Positions 50,789 to 59,933 of a DNA stretch of 64,000 nucleotides are shown here, piece after piece (positions within the stretch are counted from its first letter, which is position 1; every line of letters begins with the position of its first letter). This stretch comes from Pseudomonas mendocina (GTDB lineage: Bacteria; Pseudomonadota; Gammaproteobacteria; Pseudomonadales; Pseudomonadaceae): NCBI RefSeq assembly GCF_900636545.1, contig NZ_LR134290.1:3534001-3598000 (forward strand). Reading direction: 5' to 3'. The position numbers and the translations under genes were made by a program. The notes under the pieces were generated by a model that was not told where the DNA came from, did not search any database, and was given only the letters and a program-made list of their open reading frames with translations.

Positions 50789-51565
50789 ATGAAACAGGAC
50801 TGGAAAGACCAGGTTGCACTGGTCAGCGGTGCCGGCAGCGAACACGGCATCGGCATGGCCATCGCCCGGCGCCTGGGCGCGGCTGGCGCGAAGCTGATCG
50901 TCACCGCCAGCAGTGCGCGCATCGCCGAACGCGTCGCAGAACTGCGCGCCGAAGGCTTCGAGGCCGAGGGCCGGGCCGTCGACCTCACCGACGAAGCCGG
51001 GGTGCTGGCATTCGCCGCCTGGGCCGAAGGGCTGTGGGGGCACGTCGACATTCTGGTGAACAATGCCGGCATGACCATGCAGGGCAGCCCCGAGACGTTC
51101 GAAGAGGTATCCAGCATGAGCCTGGAGACCTGGAACCTGACGATCGCACGTAACCTGACCACCGCCTTCCTGCTCACCCGCGCCGTGTTGCCGGGCATGC
51201 AGGCGCGCGGCTACGGGCGCATCATCCATATCAGCTCTACCACCGGCACCAAGGCCGGCCACCCAGGCGAAGCGGCCTATAGCGCAGCCAAGGCCGGCAT
51301 GGTGGGATTGAACATGGGCCTGGCGCTGGAAGTGGCCCGCCAGGGCATCACGGTCAACTCAGTGGCGCCAGGCTGGATCGCCACGGGCTCGAGCACGCCA
51401 CATGAACAGCGCGCCGCAGCCTACGTGCCGATCGGCCGCGCCGGCCGCCCCGAGGAAGTGGCATCAGCCGTGGCCTTCCTCGCCTCCCCGGAAGCCAGCT
51501 ACATCACCGGCGAAGTGCTGGTGGTCGATGGCGGCAACTGCCTGATCGAGGACAAGGCCCCATGA
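50789..51565 (+). CDS. SDR oxidoreductase, first of a pair
   Basis: A 258-residue classical SDR: cofactor loop [20 protein letters not shown] (a GxxxGIG variant with insertion), [20 protein letters not shown], and [14 protein letters not shown] as active site. The C-terminal [20 protein letters not shown] is typical. GGGAG lies before the ATG at 50789. The next gene, another SDR, starts within its stop (ATGA), so the two are coupled and may catalyse successive steps. Confidence 0.92.
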   Translation: MKQDWKDQVALVSGAGSEHGIGMAIARRLGAAGAKLIVTASSARIAERVAELRAEGFEAEGRAVDLTDEAGVLAFAAWAEGLWGHVDILVNNAGMTMQGSPETFEEVSSMSLETWNLTIARNLTTAFLLTRAVLPGMQARGYGRIIHISSTTGTKAGHPGEAAYSAAKAGMVGLNMGLALEVARQGITVNSVAPGWIATGSSTPHEQRAAAYVPIGRAGRPEEVASAVAFLASPEASYITGEVLVVDGGNCLIEDKAP

Positions 51566-52335
51566 CTACCGAACCCAAAACCCGCCCCGTGGTACTGATC
51601 ACCGGCGCCGCTGGCGGCGTGGGCAGTGCGCTGGTGGCGCGCTTCCTCGCAAGTGATTGGCAGGTGTTCGCCACCGACGCCAACGCTGACGGTCTGGCTG
51701 AGCTGGGCCAGCGCCATGCGCTGGTCGGCAGCCTGGCGACGGATATCCGCAAGCCCGCCCATTGCAACGCGGTGGTGGCAGCCGCAATAGAAGCAGCTGG
51801 CAGACTGGATGCATTGATCAACGCAGCAGGGGTATGGCGCGAAGGGCCGGTGGAAGCCTTCAGCGAGGAGGATTTCGACCTGGTATTGGACGTCAACCTC
51901 AAGGCCAGCTTCTTCATGTGCGCGGCGGCCATTGCTCACCTGCGCCAGACACGGGGTGCCATCGTCAATATTTCCAGCGACGCCGGGCGCCAGGGCAACC
52001 CGAACGCAGCCGCCTATTGCGCCAGCAAGGGCGGCCTGAGCATTTTCACCAAGGCCCTGGCGCTGGATCTGGCGCCCTACGGCGTGCGTTGCAACGCTGT
52101 TTCGCCCGGCGACATCGAAACACCGATGCTCAAGTTCCAGGCCGAGCATTACGGCAACGGCGACCCGCAGGCTTACTATCGGGAGTTGCTGGGGAAATAT
52201 CCGCAGGGCGATCAGGCGCGCTTCATCCAGCCGCAGGAAGTGGCGGAGCTGGCGTTCTTCCTCTGCCAGCCCGGCGCCCGCTCGATCACTGGCGCCGACA
52301 TGGCCATCGATCAGGGCGTGTCAGCCGGTCACTGA
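51562..52335 (+). CDS. SDR oxidoreductase, second of a pair
   Basis: A 257-residue SDR with [42 protein letters not shown] and [17 protein letters not shown] Cys precedes the ASK of the active site, as in some glucose-dehydrogenase-like SDRs. It overlaps the upstream SDR by 4 bases. The two, next to a divergent LysR gene, look like a small catabolic or detoxification operon of unknown substrate. Confidence 0.92.
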   Translation: MTTEPKTRPVVLITGAAGGVGSALVARFLASDWQVFATDANADGLAELGQRHALVGSLATDIRKPAHCNAVVAAAIEAAGRLDALINAAGVWREGPVEAFSEEDFDLVLDVNLKASFFMCAAAIAHLRQTRGAIVNISSDAGRQGNPNAAAYCASKGGLSIFTKALALDLAPYGVRCNAVSPGDIETPMLKFQAEHYGNGDPQAYYRELLGKYPQGDQARFIQPQEVAELAFFLCQPGARSITGADMAIDQGVSAGH

Positions 52336-53078
52336 TCGTCCTGCCGTTCATAGCGGCGCTGGATACGTGTCAGCTCCCCCGAGCGGCGCAACGTGGCCAG
52401 GGCAGCAGCCCAGGCCGCGACCAGCGCATCATCGCTGTCACGGCTGAAGGCGATGTACAGCGAGGAGCGGTACAGCTCGATGGGCACCCGCCTGAGGGTG
52501 CCGGGGGCGATGCCCAGTTGGCGGCTGTAATAGGCCACACCGGCGTCGGTATCGCCGACGATCAGTACGGTGCGCCCGGCCAGGAGCATGCGATAGAGCT
52601 GATGGCTCTCGGCTGCACTCTTGTCGAGATTCCCGAACCCCAGCGATTCGAGCATTCTCGGTACCAGGCCGGCGTGACGCGTGGTGATCTGCGGCGCGTG
52701 CATCAGTTGCTCAAGGGAGGTGATCGGCGTGGCCGTGCTGGCCAACTGATAAGGATGGATGGACTCTTCCACGATCGGCCCGACCCACTTGTAAAGCGGC
52801 TCACGCTCGGGCGTACGAAACATCGAATACATGATGGTTCTGGGACGGTTCTGCAGCGCATAGGTAGCGCGCATGGTCGGCAACAGGTCGATCTCGAAGT
52901 CATCCCCGGTGAGCACCATGATGGCCCGCACGACCTCCGTCGACATACCGGTGAGCTGGCCGTTGTCCGTATAGTTGTACGGTGCCCACTCCTCGGTGAC
53001 GAGCTGATAGGGCTCGGCACTGGCAAAGTTACCGAGCAGCAGAACGAACACAGCGGCTGCAAGTGGCAAATGCGTCAC
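52329..53078 (-). CDS. Periplasmic solute-binding-like protein
   Basis: A 249-residue exported binding-fold protein. The signal peptide LPLAAAVFVLLLGNFASA precedes EPYQLVTEEWAPYNYTDNGQ, LTGMSTEVVRAIMVLTG and a binding region PRTIMYSMFRTPEREPLYKW. The start at a GTG (53078) is chosen because it directly precedes the signal peptide; upstream codons run into non-coding sequence. No transporter subunits are adjacent. It ends 7 bases inside the convergent SDR gene. Confidence 0.82.
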   Translation of the reverse strand: MTHLPLAAAVFVLLLGNFASAEPYQLVTEEWAPYNYTDNGQLTGMSTEVVRAIMVLTGDDFEIDLLPTMRATYALQNRPRTIMYSMFRTPEREPLYKWVGPIVEESIHPYQLASTATPITSLEQLMHAPQITTRHAGLVPRMLESLGFGNLDKSAAESHQLYRMLLAGRTVLIVGDTDAGVAYYSRQLGIAPGTLRRVPIELYRSSLYIAFSRDSDDALVAAWAAALATLRRSGELTRIQRRYERQDDQ

Positions 53079-53243
53079 GAAATAGCCTGGAAGTGAGGGA
53101 GTGGTTACAGCGAGAGTTGGAGCGTGCGTTCGTCCAGCATAGCGCTTAACCGGCGTGAATGACTGAGCACCAGCGCTCGGCAGGCCAAACGCATGCAAAT
53201 GGTTAAAGTCTGGCTCCTCTTCGTTTCGCGCCGGGCATTCCCC

Positions 53244-53565
53244 ATGAAGATTGGCGAACTGGCGCAGCGCACAGGCTTGGCGGCCTCGCGCACTCACTTC
53301 TACGAAAGCATCGGCCTGCTCAGGCTGGTGGAGCGCCAGGCTAACGCTGCTCGATACCCTGCAGGCCAAGGTGAGCGACATCGAGGCGCTGGAACAGCGC
53401 CTCGCGCAGAGCAAGACGCACCTGCTAGCGTTGATCGACGAGAGCGAAAGCAAACCGGCCGATCTCGACTGCGCCGCCAACGCCAGGCGGGTGCCATCGA
53501 AGATGAATCTGGGTGAGCCGAGCGAGGCACCCAAGCGCGCTGGCAAGAACAGCAAGCACGTCTAA
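53244..53565 (+). pseudogene. merR-family regulator with central deletion and frameshift
   Basis: The frame from 53244 gives a normal MerR head (MKIGELAQRTGLAASRTHFY, then ESIGLLRLVERQAN). Near 53340-53350 the protein-like sequence switches to the +1 frame and resumes with LLDTLQAKVSDIEALEQRLA and a CAANARRV tail. That is the dimerisation helix of the same kind of regulator. About 50 residues between the head and the long helix (second half of the DNA-binding domain) are missing, so the protein should be inactive. It lies convergent to an MDR gene. Confidence 0.85.
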
Positions 53566-53643
53566 GGTGCCCTTAGTAGGGTGCGCCACGCGCACCGCCT
53601 CCGGTGGTGAAAGGCCGCTACGCGGCTTCAGCCTGCACCAGGC

Positions 53644-54645
53644 TTATCGCACCCTGACCACCACCTTGCCCTTCGCTCGACCGCTGTCGACATAGGCCAA
53701 CGCCTCGTCGGTGGCTTCGAACGGGAAGACCTTGTCAACCACCGGACGAATCACACCGCTGTCGATCAACTCAGCCAACCTGGCCAACTGCTCGCCACTG
53801 CCGCGCATGAACAGAAAGGCATAGCTGACCTGGCGCTGTGCAGCCCGCTTGCGAATCTTGCGACTGAGCAGCCCCACGATCAGTTGCAGCAGCTTGGGCA
53901 TGCCGGCGCTCCTGGCGAACGCGGGGTCAGGCGGGCCGGACAGCGTGATCAGCTGGCCACCGGGCCTGAGCACGCTCACGGACTGTGCCAGTTCCTCGTC
54001 GCCCAGGCTGTGCAGCACCAGGTCGTAGTCACGCAGCGTCTTGGCGAAATCGTCCTTCCTGTAGTCGATGACGAGATCCGCGCCGAGGCTTTTCACCAGC
54101 GCGACATTGGCGCTGCTGGTGGTAGTCGCGACATACGCGCCCAGGTGCTTGGCCAACTGGATCGCCAGCGTGCCGACACCGCCAGAGCCAGCATGGATGA
54201 AAACTTTCTGCCCTTTGCGCAGCTGGCCCTTCTCCACCAGCGCCTGCCATGCGGTCAGGCCGACCAGGGGGATCGAGGCGGCCTCCTCCATGCTCAAACT
54301 GGCCGGTTTCAAGGCGAGGTTGGATTCGGCCACCGCGATGAATTCGGCGAAGGTGCCGATGCGACGGGTATCTGTGCGGGCATAGACCTCATCACCCGGC
54401 TTGAAGCCCTGCACCTTGGCGCCAACCCGCGTCACCACCCCGGCCAGATCGTTACCCAGTACCAATGGCAGGCGCAGCGGCAGGATCCGCTTGAGCGCGC
54501 CGCTGCGAATTTTCAGGTCCAGCGGATTGATACTGGCTGCGTGAATCTGCACCAGCACGTCCTGCTCGCCCAGAGTCGGCTCCGGCACGTCGACCAGTCG
54601 CAAGGGCTCCTGCTTTGAATATCGTTCGATGACAAAGGCTTTCAT
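53644..54645 (-). CDS. MDR-family NADP-dependent oxidoreductase
   Basis: A 333-residue zinc-independent medium-chain reductase: MKAFVIERYSKQEPLRLVDV, SINPLDLKIRSGALKRILPL, GNDLAGVVTRVGAKVQGFKP, and NADPH loop KVFIHAGSGGVGTLAIQLAK. The ATG at 54645 has AGGTGA upstream. It lies downstream of the DUF1329 gene after a hairpin, and its stop faces the merR pseudogene, so it may have lost its regulator. Similar enzymes reduce quinones or enones. Confidence 0.92.
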   Translation of the reverse strand: MKAFVIERYSKQEPLRLVDVPEPTLGEQDVLVQIHAASINPLDLKIRSGALKRILPLRLPLVLGNDLAGVVTRVGAKVQGFKPGDEVYARTDTRRIGTFAEFIAVAESNLALKPASLSMEEAASIPLVGLTAWQALVEKGQLRKGQKVFIHAGSGGVGTLAIQLAKHLGAYVATTTSSANVALVKSLGADLVIDYRKDDFAKTLRDYDLVLHSLGDEELAQSVSVLRPGGQLITLSGPPDPAFARSAGMPKLLQLIVGLLSRKIRKRAAQRQVSYAFLFMRGSGEQLARLAELIDSGVIRPVVDKVFPFEATDEALAYVDSGRAKGKVVVRVR

Positions 54646-54672
54646 TGAAATCACCTGGGTTCATTGCGTGAA

Positions 54673-54696
54673 CGGTGGCGCAGAACAACGCCACCG
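54673..54696 (-). terminator. Hairpin between DUF1329 and MDR genes
   Basis: CGGTGGCG-cagaacaa-CGCCACCG gives an 8-bp perfect stem just after the DUF1329 stop. No U-run follows, so read-through into the MDR gene is possible. Confidence 0.5.
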
Positions 54697-54717
54697 AATG
54701 ATCGGATGCGGCCAAGC

Positions 54718-56049
54718 TCAGCGAATCCCCTGAGCCCTGAGCGCAGCCGGCACGAACTCCGACTTGCTCGCCTTGAAACCGAAGGTGATGGGCTGCGCGC
54801 TGTTGTAGGTCAGGCCGAACACCAGATAGCGACCGTTGCTGAAGTCGTAGATGGCCTCCCCCGCGTACCAGGGCGTGTCGGCGTAGTCGTACTGCACGTG
54901 GAAGCCTTCGGAGAATCGCCACAGCACACCACGGCTGTCGTAGTGCTCGGCCAGGGCGATCTGCCAGGTGTCCTCATCGACATAGAACACGCGCTTGGCG
55001 TAGATATGGCGCGTGCCCGGCTTGAGGGTGCCGACCACCTTCCACACGCGGTGCTTCTCGTAGCGCAGGTAGTTCGGGTTGAGGTGACCCTTCTCGATCA
55101 GTTTGGCCGAGGTCAACTCACGACTGGTCAGGCGGTAGTTGTTGTAGGGGATGTAGATTTCCTGCTTGCCATCGAGCTTCCAGTCGTAGCGATCCGGCGA
55201 GCCGGTGTACATGTCGTAGTTGTCGGAGGTACGCAGGCCGTCGGCAGCGGTGCCGGGGCCGTCATAGGCGACCTGCGGGGCTCGCCGCACACGACGCTGT
55301 CCGGCGTTGTAGAGCCAGGCCAGGCGCGGTTCCTTGACCTGATCGATAGTTTCCTGGACCAGCAGGATATTGCCTGCCAGGCGCGCCGGAGCGGTCACCT
55401 TCTGTGTCGAGAAGATCATGATGTTGGCGTCGCTGACCGGGTCGAAGCCGTTGAGGTTTTCCGGCCAGGCCGCGCGGTCTTCGAGCTGGACTTCACTGAA
55501 GGAACCGCTCGGCTGAGTGATTACCTGAGTATGGGTGCGCAGCAGGCTTCCGCCGCGATAGCGCATGAAGTGGTTCCACAGTACCTCCACCCCGCTCTTG
55601 GGATGGATGAAGGGGTAATAGCCCTGATAATCGAGCACGCCATTGCCGCCGGGCACCAACCTGGCCGTATCCGCATTCTTTTGCGCAGCCGCGTAAACGT
55701 GCTCGGGATACTTGGCTGTGCGCCGGGTCTCGTAAACGTTCAGGCGATAGCCCTCCGGATTGCGGCGCAATTGTTCGATCTGCCCCGGGGTGAGGTTGTC
55801 CCGGTAGGTCTCGAGGTTGCTGGCGTCGATGGAGAACTTCACCCGGTCATCGGCGAACGGATCGACGAACTGCTTGCCGATATCGCTCCAGGTCACGCCG
55901 CGGTTGAAGCCACCGGTCCAGGCCGGAATGGAACCGTCGGCATTGGCGCCTGCCTCAGCGCCCAGCGGCGTGAACGTGTCTGCTAACGCGAGGTTGGCAG
56001 TGACAGCCATGGTGGTCAGCAACATCGATGTCACGATGGACTTAGTCAT
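54718..56049 (-). CDS. DUF1329-family exported protein
   Basis: A 443-residue periplasmic protein with signal peptide MLLTTMAVTANLALA. It follows DUF1329 closely: GAEAGANADGSIPAWTGGF, YRDNLTPGQIEQLRRNPEGY, YNAGQRRVRRAPQVAYDGPG, YIPYNNYRLTSREL and EDTWQIALAEHYDSRGVLWR. The fold resembles the lipoprotein carrier LolB. Members often sit beside DUF1302 outer-membrane proteins and RND exporters in lipid, sterol or siderophore export. Here no DUF1302 gene is present. It overlaps the upstream 98-residue protein gene by 8 bases. Confidence 0.92.
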   Translation of the reverse strand: MTKSIVTSMLLTTMAVTANLALADTFTPLGAEAGANADGSIPAWTGGFNRGVTWSDIGKQFVDPFADDRVKFSIDASNLETYRDNLTPGQIEQLRRNPEGYRLNVYETRRTAKYPEHVYAAAQKNADTARLVPGGNGVLDYQGYYPFIHPKSGVEVLWNHFMRYRGGSLLRTHTQVITQPSGSFSEVQLEDRAAWPENLNGFDPVSDANIMIFSTQKVTAPARLAGNILLVQETIDQVKEPRLAWLYNAGQRRVRRAPQVAYDGPGTAADGLRTSDNYDMYTGSPDRYDWKLDGKQEIYIPYNNYRLTSRELTSAKLIEKGHLNPNYLRYEKHRVWKVVGTLKPGTRHIYAKRVFYVDEDTWQIALAEHYDSRGVLWRFSEGFHVQYDYADTPWYAGEAIYDFSNGRYLVFGLTYNSAQPITFGFKASKSEFVPAALRAQGIR

Positions 56050-56338
56050 GAGCCTGCCCTGCCTGCGCCAGTTTGTTCTCGACCAGATCCAACCCCCGGC
56101 GAGCCTGGCTGGAGCCCAGCGCTTGCGCCTGAAGGAACCAGCTGTGGGCGTATTCCAACGCTGTCACAGCCTGGCTTTCCTCACTGGCGCGGGCCAGGTA
56201 GCAATTGCCTACAGCGACCGCGAGATCCGCCGTGATCAGGCGGTCTTCCAGTTCATTGGTGACGCAGTTGCCGTGGGGTTCGGCCTGCGCAGTAGCGACA
56301 ACGAAAAAAGCCGTCGCAGTCAGGAGCTGCTTGATCAT
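56042..56338 (-). CDS. Small exported protein upstream of DUF1329 gene
   Basis: A 98-residue protein with signal peptide MIKQLLTATAFFVVATAQA. The mature part has two Cys (HGNCVTN and VGNCYLAR) that could form a disulfide, then helical sequence ALEYAHSWFLQAQALGSSQA and RRGLDLVENKLAQAG, like a single Sel1/TPR-type helical repeat. It is the first gene of the DUF1329 transcript and overlaps it by 8 bases, suggesting a shared complex. The ATG at 56338 has GAGGT upstream. Confidence 0.75.
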   Translation of the reverse strand: MIKQLLTATAFFVVATAQAEPHGNCVTNELEDRLITADLAVAVGNCYLARASEESQAVTALEYAHSWFLQAQALGSSQARRGLDLVENKLAQAGQAHD

Positions 56339-56366
56339 GGGATAGACCTCGATAGGACATTCGTTA

Positions 56367-56389
56367 CAAGGTTCTATTACAGAACCTTG
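56367..56389. promoter_or_regulatory. HxlR-type operator
   Basis: CAAGGTTCT-ATTAC-AGAACCTTG is a perfect 9-bp inverted repeat with a 5-bp spacer in the divergent promoter between hxlR and the DUF1329 transcript. It lies 22 bp before the ATG at 56412 and 28 bp before the small exported gene, so one bound dimer could control both. Confidence 0.75.
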
Positions 56390-56411
56390 CAGCGAGAAAT
56401 TAGGTGCTATC

Positions 56412-56984
56412 ATGAAACCTGTCAACCGCTTTCTTGTCGGCAACTGCAAACTGCCCCTAACCGGAGACCCGCACGTGGAACGAGTTACCTTCGAGGATCG
56501 CAATTGTTCGGTGGCCCGCTCGGTGGATGTACTGGGCGACTGGTGGAACCTGCTGATCGTCCGCGAACTGCTCTGGGGCACGAGCAAGTTCGATGAATTC
56601 CAGCGCAATCTGGAGATTTCCAAGGGCATCCTGTCCAAGCGTCTGAAGCTGCTGCAGGACTACGGCATCGTGGTGAAGCACACCGTCGGCAGCGGCACCG
56701 AATACGCCCTGACCGAGAAAGGCCGGGCCCTGCACGTGATCATCATCGCCATGATGCAGTGGGGGGATAAGTGGAACCCGCTGGCCGAGGGCGCGCCGCT
56801 GATCCCTGTCAACCGCAAGACCGGAGCGCCACTGGCCCCGGTACAACTGGCCGATGTCAACGGCGAGCCACTCGAACTGAAAGACCTCGGCCTAATCGTC
56901 GGCCCGGGTGCGGATGAGACGACACGTGAGCGCCTGGACAAGCTGCGCCAGACCGCTCAGCAGAAGGCAGCGGCCAGCCGCTGA
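56412..56984 (+). CDS. HxlR-family transcriptional regulator
   Basis: A 190-residue (or 169-residue) winged-helix regulator: FEDRNCSVARSVDVLGDWWN, LLIVRELLWGTSKFDEFQRN, EISKGILSKRLKLLQDYGIV and YALTEKGRALHVIIIAMMQW. The lone Cys in DRNCSVAR is the redox or electrophile sensor residue in several relatives. Two starts have good ribosome sites: ATG 56412 (AGGTG) and GTG 56475 (GGAG), the latter giving the usual family length. The DNA between this gene and the DUF1329 transcript holds a perfect dyad. The stop abuts the convergent MFS gene. Confidence 0.92.
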   Translation: MKPVNRFLVGNCKLPLTGDPHVERVTFEDRNCSVARSVDVLGDWWNLLIVRELLWGTSKFDEFQRNLEISKGILSKRLKLLQDYGIVVKHTVGSGTEYALTEKGRALHVIIIAMMQWGDKWNPLAEGAPLIPVNRKTGAPLAPVQLADVNGEPLELKDLGLIVGPGADETTRERLDKLRQTAQQKAAASR

Positions 56985-58175
56985 TCAGCTCAACCCCGGT
57001 GCGACCACCTGTACACGAGCACGCCACTCCGAAACCCGCAGGCTGACGAAAGCCAGCAGCAGAAACAGCAGCGAAGCCAGCAGCAGGCCCTTGTAGCCGA
57101 CAACGGGATAGAGCCAGGCGGCGACCCCTGAGCCGGAGCCGATGCCGGCGAACATGAACGACGCGGTCAGGGCGAGGGCGATGCCGCGTTGCTCGGGCAT
57201 CAGCTCGACAATACGCCGCTGCTGCGACGGCCAGACGATATCGGTGGCCAGCGCCCAGATCACCAGGGCCAGCAACAGCCCGCCGAACAGCCTTGGCATG
57301 GCGGCAAGGCCCAGCAGATCCAGCGCCAGCAGGCCGATGCCGATCAGCAGCAAACGCTCGGCACTGACCCGCAGCGCCAGGCGCGTGACCAGCAGATTGC
57401 CCAGGACGCCGGCCACGCCCAACACGGTCAGCGCCAGGGTGGTGTCGTCGGCGCTGCCGTGGAAATCGTTGCCGATGATCGGCGCCAGAAAGGCATAGGT
57501 GGCGAACACACTTGTGGTGACGAAGAACACCACCAGAAACGCGCTCAGCGAAGTGGCACGGGTCAGCAACGTAATGACCTCAATCGGCGCGACACGCTGG
57601 CCCGCCACACGATCTGGCACCCACGCCAGAATCATCACCGCAATGAGCAGACCACTGGCGCCGATCCCGAAGAACAGGCTGCGCGCTCCGAACTCATGGG
57701 CGATCCAGGCACTGACCGGCATGCCGGCCAGCCCCGCGACACTCAGCCCGAGCAGCACAATGGCGATGGCGCTACCCTGCTGCTCACGCGTCACCAGGTT
57801 CGAGCCCAGGGCGCCAAGCACCGGGCCGATGAAGCCCGCGCCCAACCCCATCAGTACACGGGACAGCAGCAGCGTCTGGTAATCCGGCGCCGCCGCGAAC
57901 AGCAGCGCGGCGGCGCTGAATATCGACAGCCCCAGCAGCACCTGGGCACGCCGGCGCAGATGGCCCAGGGTCATCTGCAACAGCGGTGCGGCGAGCGCGA
58001 AGGTGATGCCGAACACGGTGATCAACAGCGCGCTCTGCGCACTGCTCAAGGCCCAGGCGGCGGAGATCGCCTCCAGGCTGCCGACCACCGAAAGTGCACC
58101 GACCGCCTGGACGAAATAGGCCAGGCTGAGCAGGCGTAGAGCGAGGCGATCCGGTGCAGTAATAGGGCTGTGCAT
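56985..58175 (-). CDS. MFS transporter (drug-efflux type)
   Basis: A 396-residue twelve-helix carrier of the DHA1-like group: ALLITVFGITFALAAPLLQM, the loop-2/3 motif GHLRRRAQVLLGLSIFSAAA and RVLMGLGAGFIGPVLGALGS. It is the last gene of a three-gene minus-strand unit (SDR, SDR, MFS) with 56 bp before it. Export of a compound handled by the two reductases is a reasonable inference. The ATG at 58175 has GGAG upstream. Confidence 0.88.
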   Translation of the reverse strand: MHSPITAPDRLALRLLSLAYFVQAVGALSVVGSLEAISAAWALSSAQSALLITVFGITFALAAPLLQMTLGHLRRRAQVLLGLSIFSAAALLFAAAPDYQTLLLSRVLMGLGAGFIGPVLGALGSNLVTREQQGSAIAIVLLGLSVAGLAGMPVSAWIAHEFGARSLFFGIGASGLLIAVMILAWVPDRVAGQRVAPIEVITLLTRATSLSAFLVVFFVTTSVFATYAFLAPIIGNDFHGSADDTTLALTVLGVAGVLGNLLVTRLALRVSAERLLLIGIGLLALDLLGLAAMPRLFGGLLLALVIWALATDIVWPSQQRRIVELMPEQRGIALALTASFMFAGIGSGSGVAAWLYPVVGYKGLLLASLLFLLLAFVSLRVSEWRARVQVVAPGLS

Positions 58176-58231
58176 GGGGCTCTCCAGGGGGGGCACGAAC
58201 GCCCGACCTCGTGATGAGGTCGGGCGCCGGC

Positions 58232-58996
58232 TCAGGCAACGGGGATGAGGTTGTCGATGATCGACTGGTTGAACTGGTTAACCAGTGCGTGCTCGCTCGG
58301 CCCGACGTTGGCGCGCAGTGCCGTGATGCCGTCGACGATCACCTCGGTGGTCGCCGTCTCCAGCTTGGCCAGGGTCTCGGCGATGAAGGCGTCCAGCGGC
58401 ATGGCGCGCGCATCGCCGCTCTTGTGGATCAGGTCGGTGTCGACCCATGGCGGCGCGATCTCCAGCACCTTGACGCTGGTGTCGCGCAGCATGAAGCGCT
58501 GCGACAGGCTGTAGGAATGGATGGCCGCCTTGGTCGCCGAGTACAGCGCGGTGACCGCAATCGGGATGAACGCCAGCACCGAGCTGTTGTTGATGATGGT
58601 GGCATCCGGCTGGCGCTTGAGGTGCTCGACGAAGGCCGCGCTGACCCGCACCGGGCCGAGCAGGTTGGTGGTCACCAGGCCGACCGCCTGTTCATCGTCG
58701 AGGTCGCCCGAGGCGGCATCGTCGAACGGCATGATGCCGGCGTTGTTGATCACCACGTTGAGAGCCGGGTGACGTTCGATCACCTGCTGCGCCACCTGCT
58801 TGATCTGCTGCGCGTCGTTGATGTCCAGCACCACGGTGTCGATGCCGGGGTTGGCGCGGGCGATCTCGTCGAGCAGCGCCTGGCGGCGGCCGGCGATGAT
58901 CACCTTGTTGCCGCGTTGATGGAAGGCTTCGGCCAGGCCGCGACCGATGCCCGAGGTGCCGCCGGTAATGAAGATGGTATTGCCGCTGAGTTTCAT
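58232..58996 (-). CDS. SDR oxidoreductase (DltE-like)
   Basis: A 254-residue SDR: IFITGGTSGIGRGLAEAFHQ, INNAGIMPFD, IINNSSVLAFIP and YSATKAAIHSYSLS. It resembles the DltE-type group of uncharacterised SDRs common in regulator-linked clusters. It is the middle gene of the operon, 27 bp after the first SDR. Confidence 0.92.
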   Translation of the reverse strand: MKLSGNTIFITGGTSGIGRGLAEAFHQRGNKVIIAGRRQALLDEIARANPGIDTVVLDINDAQQIKQVAQQVIERHPALNVVINNAGIMPFDDAASGDLDDEQAVGLVTTNLLGPVRVSAAFVEHLKRQPDATIINNSSVLAFIPIAVTALYSATKAAIHSYSLSQRFMLRDTSVKVLEIAPPWVDTDLIHKSGDARAMPLDAFIAETLAKLETATTEVIVDGITALRANVGPSEHALVNQFNQSIIDNLIPVA

Positions 58997-59023
58997 GATG
59001 CTGCTCCTGTTATCAAGGGTCGG

Positions 59024-59824
59024 TTAACGCTGAACGCTGTAGCGCGGTGCGGGCTGGTTGGTGGAAAGCTGGTTGAACATGGCCTTGCGCGCCGCCTCGT
59101 AGGCGTGCCACTGGCTGGCGTCGTGCAGCGAGGGAATGGAGATCAGTTCGCCGCGATCAAAGTCGATCAGAGCGGCGTCGACCAGGGCACTGGCCGGCAT
59201 CACAATGGCTGGGTCGAGGTGCTCAAGCGGCAGGCCGCCGTTGTCCCAGAACTCGGTGGCAGTGGCGCCCGGCAGTACCGCCTGAACGCGCACGCCCTTG
59301 TCGGCCAGCTCGTGGTGCAGCGACTGGCTGAAGGCGGTGACGAACGCCTTGCTGCCGCCGTACACGCCGTTGAGCACTTCCGGGGTGATGCTGACGATGG
59401 ACGAGATATTGATGATGGCGCCGTTGCCACGCTCGACGAAGCCGGGGATGGCCGCGTAGCTCAGGCGCATCAGCGCGGTCACGTTGAGGTCGATCATCCG
59501 CGTCATCAGGCCGACATCGCTGGCCAGCAGTGGCGTATGGGTGCCGATGCCGGCGTTGTTGACCAGCAGAGTGATGCTCGCGTCCTGCTTGAGCTTGGCC
59601 TCCACGGTAGCCAGGCTGGCGGCGTCGCCCAGATCGGCCTGCAGCACCTCGACCACGCGCTGGGTATCGTCGGTGATGCGGCGGGCCAGGTCGTTGAGGC
59701 GGTCACGGTTGCGGGCGACCAGAATCAGGTCGTAGCCGCGCTGGGCCAGGCGTTCGGCGTACAACGCGCCGATGCCGGAAGATGCGCCAGTGACCAGTGC
59801 GGTGCCTTTCGATGCGGTATTCAT
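59024..59824 (-). CDS. SDR oxidoreductase (YqjQ/DhrS7-like)
   Basis: A 266-residue SDR: TALVTGASSGIGALYAERLA, LLVNNAGIGTHTPLL, IINISSIVSITPEVLNGVYG and YGGSKAFVTAFSQSL with a conserved Tyr/Lys. The start MNTASKGTALVTGASS at 59824 has GGAGA upstream. It is the first gene of the SDR-SDR-MFS operon and is divergent from a GlxA-type regulator across about 110 bp containing a dyad. Confidence 0.92.
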   Translation of the reverse strand: MNTASKGTALVTGASSGIGALYAERLAQRGYDLILVARNRDRLNDLARRITDDTQRVVEVLQADLGDAASLATVEAKLKQDASITLLVNNAGIGTHTPLLASDVGLMTRMIDLNVTALMRLSYAAIPGFVERGNGAIINISSIVSITPEVLNGVYGGSKAFVTAFSQSLHHELADKGVRVQAVLPGATATEFWDNGGLPLEHLDPAIVMPASALVDAALIDFDRGELISIPSLHDASQWHAYEAARKAMFNQLSTNQPAPRYSVQR

Positions 59825-59880
59825 GGTGTGTCTCCAAGTGCGTTGGGCTTGGAACACATCATGGCGAGGATGGGCAAAGA

Positions 59881-59910
59881 CCTAAATGACGTATACAGTC
59901 ATGTTTTAGG
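59881..59910. promoter_or_regulatory. Composite dyad between SDR operon and GlxA-type regulator
   Basis: CCTAAA (59881-59886) mirrors TTTAGG (59905-59910), and within it ATGAC (59886-59890) mirrors GTCAT (59898-59902), though the two halves are not exactly co-centred. It lies 23 bp before the regulator start at 59934 and 56 bp before the SDR start. It is a likely binding site for the regulator. Confidence 0.55.
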
Positions 59911-59933
59911 ACATGCCTGATGCGAGACCCACC

